A stretch of 44,417 nucleotides of DNA from Neoroseomonas soli. GTDB taxonomy: Bacteria; Pseudomonadota; Alphaproteobacteria; Acetobacterales; Acetobacteraceae. A model generated the notes under the pieces. It searched no databases, had not been told where the DNA came from, and saw only the letters and a program-made list of their open reading frames with translations. Below, in pieces: positions 1 to 7,319 of the stretch. Both the position numbers and the translations under genes were made by a program. Location: NCBI RefSeq assembly GCF_018129065.1, contig NZ_JAAEDM010000036.1, positions 1 through 44,417 of the forward strand, read 5' to 3'. Within the stretch, counting starts at the first letter, position 1. Each line of letters begins with the position of its first letter.

Positions 1-308
1 GATCTCAACGCGCTCGATGGGCTTCGACATAGGCGTGCGCCTAGGCTTGAACCTAGGCCCTCCGGGCTATGCCGCCTGTCCGGTCGAATTGGGGGCCGCT
101 CCAGACCTCGCGCGCGCGCTCTGCGGCGGTGCCCCCGTCACGCAGCGCCAGGGAGCAGGCATGCAGGCCGTCCGCCATTGCACCCGCACCCGCCACGCCG
201 CGCGGCTCGGCGGCGCGCTTTGCCCGCGCGCCGTCATGCGCCGGCCGGCCCCATTGCTCCCGAACCGGGCCGGCCGGCGCTCCCCGCAACGCGTGCCACG
301 GAGCCCCC
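1..308. other. Gene-free left edge of window
   Basis: No supported gene. One frame closes with a TAG near position 28, which could be the tail of a gene lying mostly outside the window, but about 10 codons is too little to say. Two CCTAGG hexamers lie at 40-45 and 52-57. The rest is G+C-rich sequence whose open frames have the low-complexity Arg/Ala/Pro look of out-of-frame translation. Confidence 0.5.
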
Positions 309-1079
309 ATGCCGCCCACCACCGCGCCGCCGCCGGCCGGCTCAACACCCGCCCGCCTCGGCTTCCCCGATCCCCGCATCGACTTCGCGCCGCCGCCGTT
401 CCTCGTTCCGGTTGAGCAGCGCGAACCCCTTCGCCAGCAGCAGGCCGCCGCCGACCGCGCGCTCGCCGCGATCTGGCGCTCCCTCGATCCACCGCTGCAC
501 AACGCCACGCCACCGCGCGTCGTGATCCGCGCCATCGGCTTTTGGCCCGTGTGGGCGCGGCACACGATCTACGACTTCCCGAACCTCACCGTGACGCTAC
601 CCGCCGCCGGCACCGCCGGCTACGACCACGACGACGCGCGCAATCACTTCGGCGTCGGCGTCACCGCGCATGCGCTCGCGGCCCTGCTGGTGCGCGCGGC
701 CGTGCTGCTTTGGGAAACCGCGGACAATCCAGACGGCCGCGCCGTGGTGGAACGCTGCCCCGCCGACGCTGCGCGGCTCTCGTGGCGCGCGGCCGTGCGG
801 GGCGCCCATCGCGCGATTTTCGGCGAAGCGTTGCCGCCCGACACCGACCTTGAACGCTGGCCGCTCGACGCGGGCGCGGAGGCCGCCGCGCTGCTCGCCG
901 CCATCGCGGCGACGTTCGCGGGACACCTGGCACCGCCGGCCCGCTACGTGGAGCGCGAACCCGGCGTGCTGGCGCTGCTGATCCACGGCCCCGACGACGA
1001 AGCCGAACGCGCAGCCGATGCGGTGCGCGCGATGCGGTGGATGGCAGACGCATCGGAAGCGGAGGAGTGCGCGGCATGA
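309..1079 (+). CDS. Unrecognised protein, 256 aa
   Basis: I do not recognise this protein. The ATG at 309 was chosen because GGAG lies just upstream (about 299-302) and because the reading frame before it is Arg/Pro-rich and unconvincing. The N-terminal 25 residues are Pro/Ala-rich, followed by a charged helix-like stretch (QREPLRQQQAAADRALAAIW) and a middle part with aromatic residues (IGFWPVWARHTIYDFPN). The C-terminal half is Ala-rich with alternating acidic and basic residues, suggesting a helical, soluble protein. No signal peptide or membrane segment is visible. Its stop overlaps the ATG of the next gene (ATGA), so the two are probably translationally coupled. With the following two genes it forms a small same-strand cluster of unknown role next to a restriction-modification-like cassette. 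Confidence 0.6.
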   Translation: MPPTTAPPPAGSTPARLGFPDPRIDFAPPPFLVPVEQREPLRQQQAAADRALAAIWRSLDPPLHNATPPRVVIRAIGFWPVWARHTIYDFPNLTVTLPAAGTAGYDHDDARNHFGVGVTAHALAALLVRAAVLLWETADNPDGRAVVERCPADAARLSWRAAVRGAHRAIFGEALPPDTDLERWPLDAGAEAAALLAAIAATFAGHLAPPARYVEREPGVLALLIHGPDDEAERAADAVRAMRWMADASEAEECAA

Positions 1080-1369
1080 GCACGACGGAGAAGAAGGCAG
1101 CGCCGAAGATCGACAAGAACACGGAGGCGCTGCTCACTGGCATCCACCGCTACTTGCACGAAGAACTCGACAAGGCGCGTGCGCAACTCCGGGCCGAAGT
1201 TGCAGTGTTGCGCGCCGACCTCACGGCAACGCGCAGCGAACTCGCTAACGCCCGCGCCGAACTCGCGGCCGTGCGTGCCGAGGTTGCCGCGCAACGCAGC
1301 GCCGGCATCACCAGCCCCGCGCGCCGCCTCGCGAATTCGCTCCACCCGGCCACCGCGCCGCGCATCTGA
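1076..1369 (+). CDS. Small coiled-coil protein, 97 aa
   Basis: Start at the ATG of the ATGA overlap with the upstream stop. The first 20 residues are Lys-rich and hydrophilic (STTEKKAAPKIDKNTEALL). Residues about 25-75 are an almost uninterrupted heptad pattern with Leu/Val/Ala core positions and Arg/Glu flanks, containing recurring blocks such as RAEVAVLRADL, ARAELAAVRAEV. This predicts a single long coiled coil able to dimerise. The tail (residues 80-97) is Ala/Pro/Arg-rich. There is no catalytic signature. Small coiled-coil proteins of this kind often act as adaptors or structural subunits, but the function is unknown; the coupling to the upstream gene suggests a joint role. Confidence 0.6.
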   Translation: MSTTEKKAAPKIDKNTEALLTGIHRYLHEELDKARAQLRAEVAVLRADLTATRSELANARAELAAVRAEVAAQRSAGITSPARRLANSLHPATAPRI

Positions 1370-1386
1370 CAACGGAGAACGATCCT

Positions 1387-1785
1387 GTGCCCTACGACCC
1401 ATCCAACCGCACCGGCATCCTGCACCGTCAGGCGCAGATCAAGCAGCGCGCACTCGCCGGAATCGCGCGCACCGCGCCCATCGCGCGCCGGGCGGCAGCG
1501 CATACACCGCCGCAGTCGCGTGGCCCGTCGCCGATGGTGTGGCGCGCCGCCGATGCCTGTGCTGCCGAACTGCTGCGGCGCAACGCCGGACGCTCGCCGC
1601 GCGGCCCGCATTGGCGGCTCGCGATTACGAAGGAGCCGAAGGGTGGCAGCATCGTCCTCGGCGTCGCGGAGTCCGCGTGCGGCGATGCAGTGGTGTTGCT
1701 CATCGACAGCAGCGGCAATCTGCGGGACGCCGATAGCAAGAGGCTGCTCAGCGTCGATGAGGTGGAGCAGCGGATGCGGGGGTGA
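1387..1785 (+). CDS. Unrecognised protein, 132 aa
   Basis: GTG start at 1387, 17 nt after the previous stop, preceded by a purine-rich AACGGAGAACG stretch that can serve as ribosome-binding site. The N-terminal 50 residues are basic (many Arg/His/Lys). The C-terminal part looks like a small alpha/beta module: GGSIVLGVAESACGDAVVLL gives two hydrophobic beta-strand-like stretches, followed by LIDSSGNLRDADSKRLLSVDEVEQ. No family is recognised. It is the third gene of the 309-1785 cluster and the last before the composition shifts into the restriction-modification-like cassette. Confidence 0.55.
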   Translation: MPYDPSNRTGILHRQAQIKQRALAGIARTAPIARRAAAHTPPQSRGPSPMVWRAADACAAELLRRNAGRSPRGPHWRLAITKEPKGGSIVLGVAESACGDAVVLLIDSSGNLRDADSKRLLSVDEVEQRMRG

Positions 1786-1954
1786 GGTGCGGTGCCTGGA
1801 CCGGTGGCGTTCAGGCCGGCTAACCTCCCCATATCGCTCTGTCCAACGTCCGATCGAGAGAATCGTATCGCGATTTGGAGCAGTTGTGCCGGCTGGAATC
1901 CGCACCTGGACGATCCATCTTGCCCTGCACTCGCAAATCGAACCTACTGAGACC

Positions 1955-2914
1955 ATGGTGACAGACCCAACCCTCAGCGAGGCTGCCGTAAAGGTCGTCT
2001 GCGAAGACGCCCCTTATGTCATAGCCGGAATGAACGAATTCACAGCCAAGACCTTCCGCACGAGGGGAGGACGGCTTGGAAGCGGCATGGGCAGCCTCCT
2101 TGAGGCGCTCTGGGTCTACTACATGAACAACACCCTGGCGGGCCAAGGCGGCATTGCGCGCGAGTGCGAGTTCGTCTGGCTCCCCGACCACCAACCCGCT
2201 GACTTCGCCTGTATCATCCGCAAAGCCGATTGGAAGCCAGAATCGCGCGAAGGCGAGCTCTTCCGCGTCGAAGCTAAGTCGATGAACCTAGGCGTCGATG
2301 AGGCCAAAGGTCACTTCACCAACCTCGTCTCCGAAACTAGCCGGTTTGACCACCTGCTGGTGCTTCTGTGGTCCTGGACCGAGCACGACAAGCACTACGT
2401 CTGGCCGAAGGTCCACAGCTACTTCCTAGGTCCCTCGCTCCCGATCATTCGCATGCGGGACCGGCTGCACCTCGCAAGAGGCGGGAGCTTCGTGGAGACG
2501 GGTGCCTGCCCGGACGGATGCTCCTCAGCCAAGTGCACGCACGTCGGCGAGCCCCTCAACGAGTCCGGAAAGCGCGAACGACGCTCAGGGCCGGCGACCC
2601 GCAAACCGAAAGGCGTGGACTATGCGGCCAACTTCGGTGGTCTAGTGCGCATGCTCAAGACAAGCGGCAAGGAGGCGAGCAGCGTTTTCCGCGAGATGCG
2701 AGCGGACAACACCGTTTGCCACCAGTACATCAGCCTGATCCACGAGTTTTACCCCGATGAAGAGCTGAACCAGTACGGGGTCAGCGAGTGGAGATCTTTT
2801 GCCAAGTCGCTCGGCATATCGGAGGCTGGAGACAAGGGAGAGATTCGGGACGCAATCAGTCAGAGCGTTCCCGACTACCGCGACAGACTGCGAACCTTCT
2901 TCGCGCCACGTTAG
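1955..2914 (+). CDS. Putative PD-(D/E)xK restriction endonuclease, 319 aa
   Basis: Seen: an N-terminal helix carrying Glu50 (GMGSLLEALWVYY), then Asp83 in PADFACI, then Glu106-Ala-Lys108 in FRVEAKSM. This order and spacing fit the metal-binding core of PD-(D/E)xK nucleases, many of which are restriction enzymes. The C-terminal third (from about residue 210) is charged and helical and may be a DNA-binding or dimerisation region. There is no helicase or Walker motif, so it is not a type I HsdR. The ATG at 1955 has only a weak ribosome-binding site; the frame is open upstream, so the start is uncertain. The gene converges on a methylase/specificity-subunit pair with overlapping stop codons (2911-2914). 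Inference: it supplies the cleavage activity of that cassette. Base composition is markedly lower in G+C than in flanking genes, suggesting acquisition. Confidence 0.6.
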   Translation: MVTDPTLSEAAVKVVCEDAPYVIAGMNEFTAKTFRTRGGRLGSGMGSLLEALWVYYMNNTLAGQGGIARECEFVWLPDHQPADFACIIRKADWKPESREGELFRVEAKSMNLGVDEAKGHFTNLVSETSRFDHLLVLLWSWTEHDKHYVWPKVHSYFLGPSLPIIRMRDRLHLARGGSFVETGACPDGCSSAKCTHVGEPLNESGKRERRSGPATRKPKGVDYAANFGGLVRMLKTSGKEASSVFREMRADNTVCHQYISLIHEFYPDEELNQYGVSEWRSFAKSLGISEAGDKGEIRDAISQSVPDYRDRLRTFFAPR

Positions 2915-3612
2915 TTCGGACCCTGGTCCACCTCCAACTTGTCGCTGCCGGCGATCAGCGCTTGGCTGAGGCCCTCCAACATAAGCGCCGGCAGCGCCTC
3001 CACGCGGCGCCGCAACCCGATCAACTCCCGCTCCAATTCTAGAAGCTGTGCCGCCATGCGGTGCTGCACGTCGAGCGGCGGCACGGGGATGGGGATACTC
3101 AGCAGGTCGCCCGTGTTGATGCGCGGCAGCGCGGCGCCGCCGCGAAAACGGCCGATCTGATCCGTGACAAAGCTAGTTGTGAGGACGTGGCGCAGAAACC
3201 GCGGCACCACGACCCCTTCCAAGGCGATCAGCACGACAAACTCCGTCGAGCAGATGCCCTCCTCTACCTCGCCCTCCGCGAGATAGACCTTGTTCAGCTC
3301 CGGCCGCATGCGCCCGAACAGCACATCTCCCTTCCGGAATACCTTCGATCTCGATTTGACGCTGTTCGCCGGACGCTGAGCGAACTCGACAAGCTCACCT
3401 GAGCCCGAGCGCACGTGCTCCAGACCGAGGTAGGAAATGGGCTGATCGCCAAGCTGCTGAGGGTCGGTCGCTCCCTGCCGCTCGCGCACCACGTCGCGCA
3501 GCGTTTGCATGGGGAAGGCTGAGGCCGCCGAAAATCCTGTCTTGGCGAAGTAGGACACAACCCAACGTCCGGCCTCGCGAAGCTGGCCGCTTGGAACCCT
3601 GCCCGCCCACAT
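2911..3612 (-). CDS. Half-size type I-like specificity subunit (HsdS-like), 233 aa
   Basis: Resembles one half of an HsdS DNA-recognition subunit: a single target-recognition domain with the characteristic GDVLFGRMRPELNKVYLA stretch, CSTEFVVL, a G-rich loop ending ALPRINTGDLLSIPIPVPPL, then a C-terminal helix (about residues 185-215) that would be the spacer/dimerisation helix. Full HsdS proteins have two such units in about 400 residues; this has one, so a homodimer recognising a palindromic or symmetric bipartite site is expected, as known for truncated HsdS and some type II/I-like systems. The ATG at 3612 overlaps the methylase stop (TGATG); a GTG directly before it (3615) is the alternative. 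It is the second gene of the methylase operon, and its TAA overlaps the TAG of the convergent nuclease gene. Confidence 0.8.
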   Translation of the reverse strand: MWAGRVPSGQLREAGRWVVSYFAKTGFSAASAFPMQTLRDVVRERQGATDPQQLGDQPISYLGLEHVRSGSGELVEFAQRPANSVKSRSKVFRKGDVLFGRMRPELNKVYLAEGEVEEGICSTEFVVLIALEGVVVPRFLRHVLTTSFVTDQIGRFRGGAALPRINTGDLLSIPIPVPPLDVQHRMAAQLLELERELIGLRRRVEALPALMLEGLSQALIAGSDKLEVDQGPN

Positions 3613-5249
3613 CACCAGCCCTCCTCGTTGATGAACTGAACGAATGCTTCTGCCGCAACGGTCAGTTCACTGCCCTGAATGGTGCGGCCTGCGGCGTCGT
3701 GCCCGACGTTAGTGATGTCCGCCATGAAGACCGGGTAGTCCGCCTCTGCCCGCTCCCCGTGCTCCATCTTCCGCACGATGAGCACGCTCGTTTTGATGTT
3801 CGCCCCAAAGGGGGTGAACGTCTCGATAGGCAAACTGACGATCCCCCTAACCCGGGTCGTGCTCCACAACCAGTCGCGGGCGTAGCTCGTGCTGCGGTTA
3901 CCAAGGACGCTGTCGGGCAGCACAATGGCAAGCCTGCCTCCGGGTCGGAGCAGCTGCACGCACCGTTCCAAGCCGACGATCTCCAACGGCAAAGTGCCCC
4001 TGCGCCCTTGCCCAATCTCGAAGGGACCGAGTTGCGCGATTGCCTCCGCCGGCAGGTCGGACCCGAACGGTGGGTTGGTCATAATCAGGTCGAACGATCC
4101 CTCGTGCAGGTCTGGGTAGTTCTCGAACGGCAGCAGGGCATCGACGCACCGAATGTTGCTGTGGCCGTCTCCGTGAAGGCGCATGTCGGTCATGGCGACG
4201 CGCACCATGCGGTCGCTCTTCTCGATTCCGTGGAGTCGGGTGAAGGCGAATTCGTGAAAAGCTTTGTCCTCGGCGGCGCGCGTCCTTCTGACGTGATCCA
4301 GGGCCTCGGTGAGGAAGTGCCCGGACCCGCAGAACGGGTCCATGATGAGATCACCTACCTTCGGGTTCATGGCCTGCACGACGAAGGAAATGACCTGCTT
4401 GGGAGTGAAGTACTGGCCCATCCCTGAGCGAATGGCCGGGAGGAGCACGTTCTGAAAGGCACGGCCCTTGATGTCCACGGGCGAGCCGGAGATGTCGTAG
4501 TGCTGCAGCAGCTCCACCGCCCTTACAATGGCCGAGCTGGACAGCGTGATCGGCTCGCGAAAGACCCCGCGCGACCTTTCGTAACCGGGGATTCTGTTGG
4601 CGAACACGGTGCGGTCGCTCTCGACCGCATCCAGGTAGAGGCGGCGTACTTCAGCCGCGCATTCCTCGGCGGATAGGTAGCGAGCGCGCTGAAAGCGGTA
4701 CTCGCCTCGCCGAGCACCTGCCTCCTCATCCGAAACCTTAGCGTACAGTAGCTTGCACACCTCGTCCAAAGCGTCGGGCGCATGGAGCCCGTCCAGGTCG
4801 CGCAGGGCGCTGTGAACCTCAAACAGGATGTTTTCGAGGCGGTCCGCCAAGGGCTTGAGGCCTCTCGCCGCGGGCTCTCGATCCGTCGGAGGCGCTAGGA
4901 TGAAGGACGGGGCAATTTGTCCTGCTGGCTCTATGCGCGAGACATACTCAAAGTCCTGCGTGCGAAAGTTCTTCCTTATGAATTTGACCTTCTCGGCAAT
5001 GAGAACTCCAACGGCGACAGTGGGATGGTCCGCCATCACCGCTTTCAAGCCGTCCTCATGCTCCGGGGTCGCCGTGCCTTCGGCAACCAGCACTACCAGG
5101 TAGGGGGTTTTCGCGGCGTTGAGGATGACCTGGCATGCGATCCCCGCGATCTGCACCAGCAAAGCGGAGTGGCCGGAGTTATGCGGGAGGCGAAGAAGGT
5201 GCTGCACCTCCTCCGGAATAACGTGTTTAGACGCTTTGTCTGATCTCAT
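3612..5249 (-). CDS. N-6 adenine DNA methylase (HsdM-like), 545 aa
   Basis: Methylates adenine-N6 within the site read by the adjacent S-like subunit, using S-adenosylmethionine. Seen: GQYFTPKQVISFVV (about 279-292), the motif commonly preceding the catalytic core in HsdM; SAM-binding motif I DPFCGSGHFL (304-313); catalytic motif IV TNPPFG (Asn392-Phe395), the N-P-P-F form of adenine methylases. The order of motif I before IV is that of the gamma class and type I M subunits. The first ~130 residues are an additional domain whose strand-turn pattern (PYLVVLVAEGTA, VAVGVLIAEKVKFIRK) resembles the N-terminal nuclease-like domain of HsdR, but without an E-x-K. The ATG at 5249 lies at the edge of a 400-bp gene-free region that must hold its promoter. 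It is coupled to the S-like gene by TGATG. Confidence 0.88.
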   Translation of the reverse strand: MRSDKASKHVIPEEVQHLLRLPHNSGHSALLVQIAGIACQVILNAAKTPYLVVLVAEGTATPEHEDGLKAVMADHPTVAVGVLIAEKVKFIRKNFRTQDFEYVSRIEPAGQIAPSFILAPPTDREPAARGLKPLADRLENILFEVHSALRDLDGLHAPDALDEVCKLLYAKVSDEEAGARRGEYRFQRARYLSAEECAAEVRRLYLDAVESDRTVFANRIPGYERSRGVFREPITLSSSAIVRAVELLQHYDISGSPVDIKGRAFQNVLLPAIRSGMGQYFTPKQVISFVVQAMNPKVGDLIMDPFCGSGHFLTEALDHVRRTRAAEDKAFHEFAFTRLHGIEKSDRMVRVAMTDMRLHGDGHSNIRCVDALLPFENYPDLHEGSFDLIMTNPPFGSDLPAEAIAQLGPFEIGQGRRGTLPLEIVGLERCVQLLRPGGRLAIVLPDSVLGNRSTSYARDWLWSTTRVRGIVSLPIETFTPFGANIKTSVLIVRKMEHGERAEADYPVFMADITNVGHDAAGRTIQGSELTVAAEAFVQFINEEGW

Positions 5250-5667
5250 GCCGACAAGGTGTCATAAGAGGCTTGAGTCGTCTAGCCCTCTGCTCGCGTC
5301 TCACATGGCCAAACGCCGCCCTGACGCTGCCGGTAGAGACATCCTCGAGTCGGGCCGCAAGCAGCTTCAGCCGGCCAGGCTCACGCCGCGTGCGACGCCC
5401 TCGACACGGTGCCCGGGCTACGATTGGAAAAAGGTCAACGCAAGATCGGACTGACCCGCTTGCGGCAGATCGCGCGGCAAAGCGACGGACATCTGCGAAA
5501 AATTTCTTGACTACGGCCCGTGCCCATTGGTTTCGCTATACGCGACCGATGCGATGCACCAAGAGTGCCGCATGCGGGTCCGCGCAGGCGGGTGTCTAAC
5601 AGGCACCAGCCCTAAGAGGCCCCGAGCCTCCCGTGCTCCTACAACTCGAACCTACAGGAGCATGCTC
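5250..5667. other. Gene-free region between methylase and next + gene
   Basis: Divergent spacer of about 420 bp with no convincing gene. One short frame beginning at the ATG at 5305 (49 codons, Arg/Lys-rich) has no visible ribosome-binding site and no recognisable product. Another frame around 5390-5505 reads as a basic helix-rich fragment that ends at a TGA and lacks a start; it could be a gene remnant, but I cannot assign it. Composition is intermediate between the imported-looking cassette and the G+C-rich backbone. Promoters for both flanking genes should be here; no clear -35/-10 pair was found. Confidence 0.4.
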
Positions 5668-6318
5668 ATGCACGGCATGACGCAACCTTTTTCCGCTTCT
5701 TCTTCGATGGACCACCTCGCCAAGCCCCTCGCGACCTGGGGCAGGAAGTGCGCCGCCACGGCGACGTGCTTCGGCCCCGAAGCACGCGAACGGCTGGCGC
5801 ATTTCCTTATCGCGGGGCGGGTCTTGTTGACTCCCGCGCGGCCGATTGTGGCGGTGGAGAACGACGGAGGCGCCGTGCGGATGGTCGCGGTCGCCACGGA
5901 GCAGTTTCAGGCATCGCTGATGCGGCTCGCCATCGAGCGCGCGGCGCCGACGCTCATCGCTAGACCGCATGAGGACGTCTTCATCACGCCCGAGCCGCCG
6001 GAGCCCACTTTGGTCGAACGCGAGGGCTTGGACGCCCAGGCTCACGATGATGACTACACCGTGGAGGCGACTTTCCGCAGCGCGGTTCGCGACCTCTTGC
6101 GTTGCTACTCGCCTGCCAAACTCAACGCCGACGTCGAGCGTACCTTGATGCAGGCGGGCGGCTGCCTCCTCGTGGTTTATGGCGCCGAGAGGCAAGACGG
6201 CGGGGAGGACGTCATTGTCCGTCTGTTTCCCGCCTCACCCCTTCCCGACGCCTGGGCGATCCCCTGGCGCGCGGCGCTGGCCAAGCGGGCGGACGCGATC
6301 AACGCCGCATGCGCCTGA
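5668..6318 (+). CDS. Unrecognised protein, 216 aa
   Basis: No family recognised. AGGAG at 5656-5660 is 7 nt before the ATG at 5668, which decides that start over the ATG at 5662 (spacing too short). Residues about 1-35 are polar with Ser/Ala/Thr; residues 45-80 contain hydrophobic strand-like stretches (FLIAGRVLLTPARPIVAVEN, VRMVAVA) followed by helical segments. An acidic stretch occurs near residues 100-125 (EPPEPTLVEREGLDAQAHDDD). The C-terminus carries a Gly/Val-rich strand (GGCLLVVYG) and ends with a helix. There is no signal peptide or membrane helix. It stands alone, followed by a strong hairpin at 6342-6367, suggesting a monocistronic unit. Confidence 0.55.
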   Translation: MHGMTQPFSASSSMDHLAKPLATWGRKCAATATCFGPEARERLAHFLIAGRVLLTPARPIVAVENDGGAVRMVAVATEQFQASLMRLAIERAAPTLIARPHEDVFITPEPPEPTLVEREGLDAQAHDDDYTVEATFRSAVRDLLRCYSPAKLNADVERTLMQAGGCLLVVYGAERQDGGEDVIVRLFPASPLPDAWAIPWRAALAKRADAINAACA

Positions 6319-6743
6319 CCCACCCGGCGCGCTGACCCGGTGCCGCCCCGCCAGCGCGCGGGGCGGCCCTCCCCTGGCCCTGACGGCCACCGGCACGGCC
6401 GCCCTGGCGCCCACGGTGCCCGCGCCCCCGGCGGCGCCCTCCCAGGCCCTTCCAGGCCCGGCGGTGCCGCCCGGCACTCGGCCCCGGTTGCCCGTGGGGC
6501 GGCGGGGATGCAGCATGCCCCCATGGCCACGATCCCCGCCGTCCCCGACGCTGCCACCCCGGCCCCGGTCGCCCTCGTGGGCATTGCCCCCGGATTGCCC
6601 CCGGCTAACAGGTTTTGGCTGTTTTTCCGGCGTTACCGCCTGACGCACAAGAAGACCATCATGGTGAATATGACGTGAGCGCGCCCGCTCGCTGCAGAAC
6701 GGAGGCGTCGCGCGGCTTCCGCGCGGCGCCGGGCATCGCGGGC
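6319..6743. other. Gene-free G+C-rich stretch
   Basis: About 425 bp between two + strand genes. Apart from the hairpin at 6342-6367, I see only Pro/Ala/Gly-biased open frames typical of non-coding high-G+C DNA. A more A+T-rich patch at about 6608-6675 is the most plausible place for the promoter of the downstream lipoprotein gene, but no convincing -35/-10 pair could be fixed. Confidence 0.4.
6342..6367 (+). terminator. Perfect 10-bp G+C hairpin after the 5668-6318 gene
   Basis: GCCGCCCCGC (6342-6351) and GCGGGGCGGC (6358-6367) are exact reverse complements around a 6-nt loop, starting 23 nt after the stop codon. There is no T tract behind it, so it may stop transcription weakly or protect the 3' end rather than act as a canonical intrinsic terminator. 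Confidence 0.4.
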
Positions 6744-7217
6744 ATGAACCGGCCACGCCGCCGCAACCTGCCGGGTTGTCGCCTTGCCCTCGTCGCGCTA
6801 CTGCTCGCCGGCTGCGCCACCGAGGCGCCGGCGCCCGTCGCGGCACCGGAACCGGCCCCGCCGCCGCCGGTGGGTTGGGAGTCGATACCCTCGCTCAACA
6901 CCTCCGGCGACATCGTCTCGGGTTATGTCCAGCGGCGCGGCCTGGTCCGCGCCGGCGCGGTGCGCCGCGCCTGGATCCTGCTGAACCTGCGCGAGCCGAT
7001 CCCCATCCCCGAAACCGGCGGCCAGGCGCACTCGGTCCGCTTCATGGGCGAATACCGCTGCGCCGAGCGCCAGTGGCGCCCGCTGGAAGGCGCCTGGTTC
7101 GCCCGCCAGAACGCGCAGGAGCCGGTGCATGCCGAACGTCCGCGCCGGCGGGATTTCCAGGCCGCCACGCCCGGTACGCTCGGCGGCTCCTTCCTCGACG
7201 CGGCGTGCAGCCTGTAG
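6744..7217 (+). CDS. Small lipoprotein, surface-adhesin-E-like, 157 aa
   Basis: The start ATG at 6744 gives a classical lipoprotein signal: basic MNRPRRRN, hydrophobic core CRLALVALLLAGC with lipobox LLAGC. After the lipidated Cys comes a Pro/Ala-rich linker, then one domain: GWESIPSL, a strand pair around SGDIVSGYVQRRGLVRAG, RRAWILLNL, then EYRCAERQWRPLEGAWFAR and a terminal PGTLGGSFLDAACSL. The pattern of an exported protein with strands, two Cys in the mature domain (EYRC and AACSL) and a PGT turn resembles surface-adhesin protein E-type domains (small periplasmic or outer-membrane anchored beta-sheet proteins); that assignment is tentative. The role is unknown. Its TAG stop coincides with the end of a dispersed 90-bp repeat, whose hairpin (7273-7301) lies between this gene and the convergent TPR gene. 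Confidence 0.7.
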   Translation: MNRPRRRNLPGCRLALVALLLAGCATEAPAPVAAPEPAPPPPVGWESIPSLNTSGDIVSGYVQRRGLVRAGAVRRAWILLNLREPIPIPETGGQAHSVRFMGEYRCAERQWRPLEGAWFARQNAQEPVHAERPRRRDFQAATPGTLGGSFLDAACSL

Positions 7218-7304
7218 AGCGCTCGCCGAGCGAGCGGGCACCACTCACGGCACGTTTGCGCGGGCATCGTCACGCATACGGCCCCCCCCGGGCCGTATGC
7301 GGTC
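7215..7304 (-). repeat. Dispersed ~90-bp repeat, copy C (divergent)
   Basis: Read on the minus strand it begins gaccgcatacgg and ends gcgctcta, matching the start and end of copies at 9824-9917 and 15298-15388 with nearly the same length. The first ~45 bp align well (including the identical gtgacgatgc), the second half is diverged. The element contains a hairpin near one end and its outer TAG is the stop codon of the lipoprotein gene. Confidence 0.6.
7273..7301. terminator. 12-bp perfect hairpin between convergent genes
   Basis: CGCATACGGCCC (7273-7284) and GGGCCGTATGCG (7290-7301) pair perfectly around a loop of five C. It is the hairpin part of repeat copy C and lies between the lipoprotein gene (+, ending 7217) and the TPR gene (-, ending 7320), where it could terminate transcription from both sides. 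No T tract is present. Confidence 0.5.
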
Positions 7305-7319
7305 AGTTCCGGCGCCGCG

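Noticed and set aside
40..57. Paired CCTAGG hexamers as an attachment site or recombination site
   Set aside because: Two palindromic hexamers are too short, and no integrase is nearby.
69..308. Upstream extension of the first gene
   Set aside because: The extension is Arg/Ser/Ala/Pro-biased, and a ribosome-binding site supports the ATG at 309 instead.
1955..5249. Complete type I restriction system
   Set aside because: No gene with helicase/translocase motifs is present; the only nuclease candidate is 319 aa.
5305..5454. 49-codon frame starting MAKRRPD after the methylase promoter region
   Set aside because: No ribosome-binding site and no recognisable product; kept only as a remark in the spacer entry.
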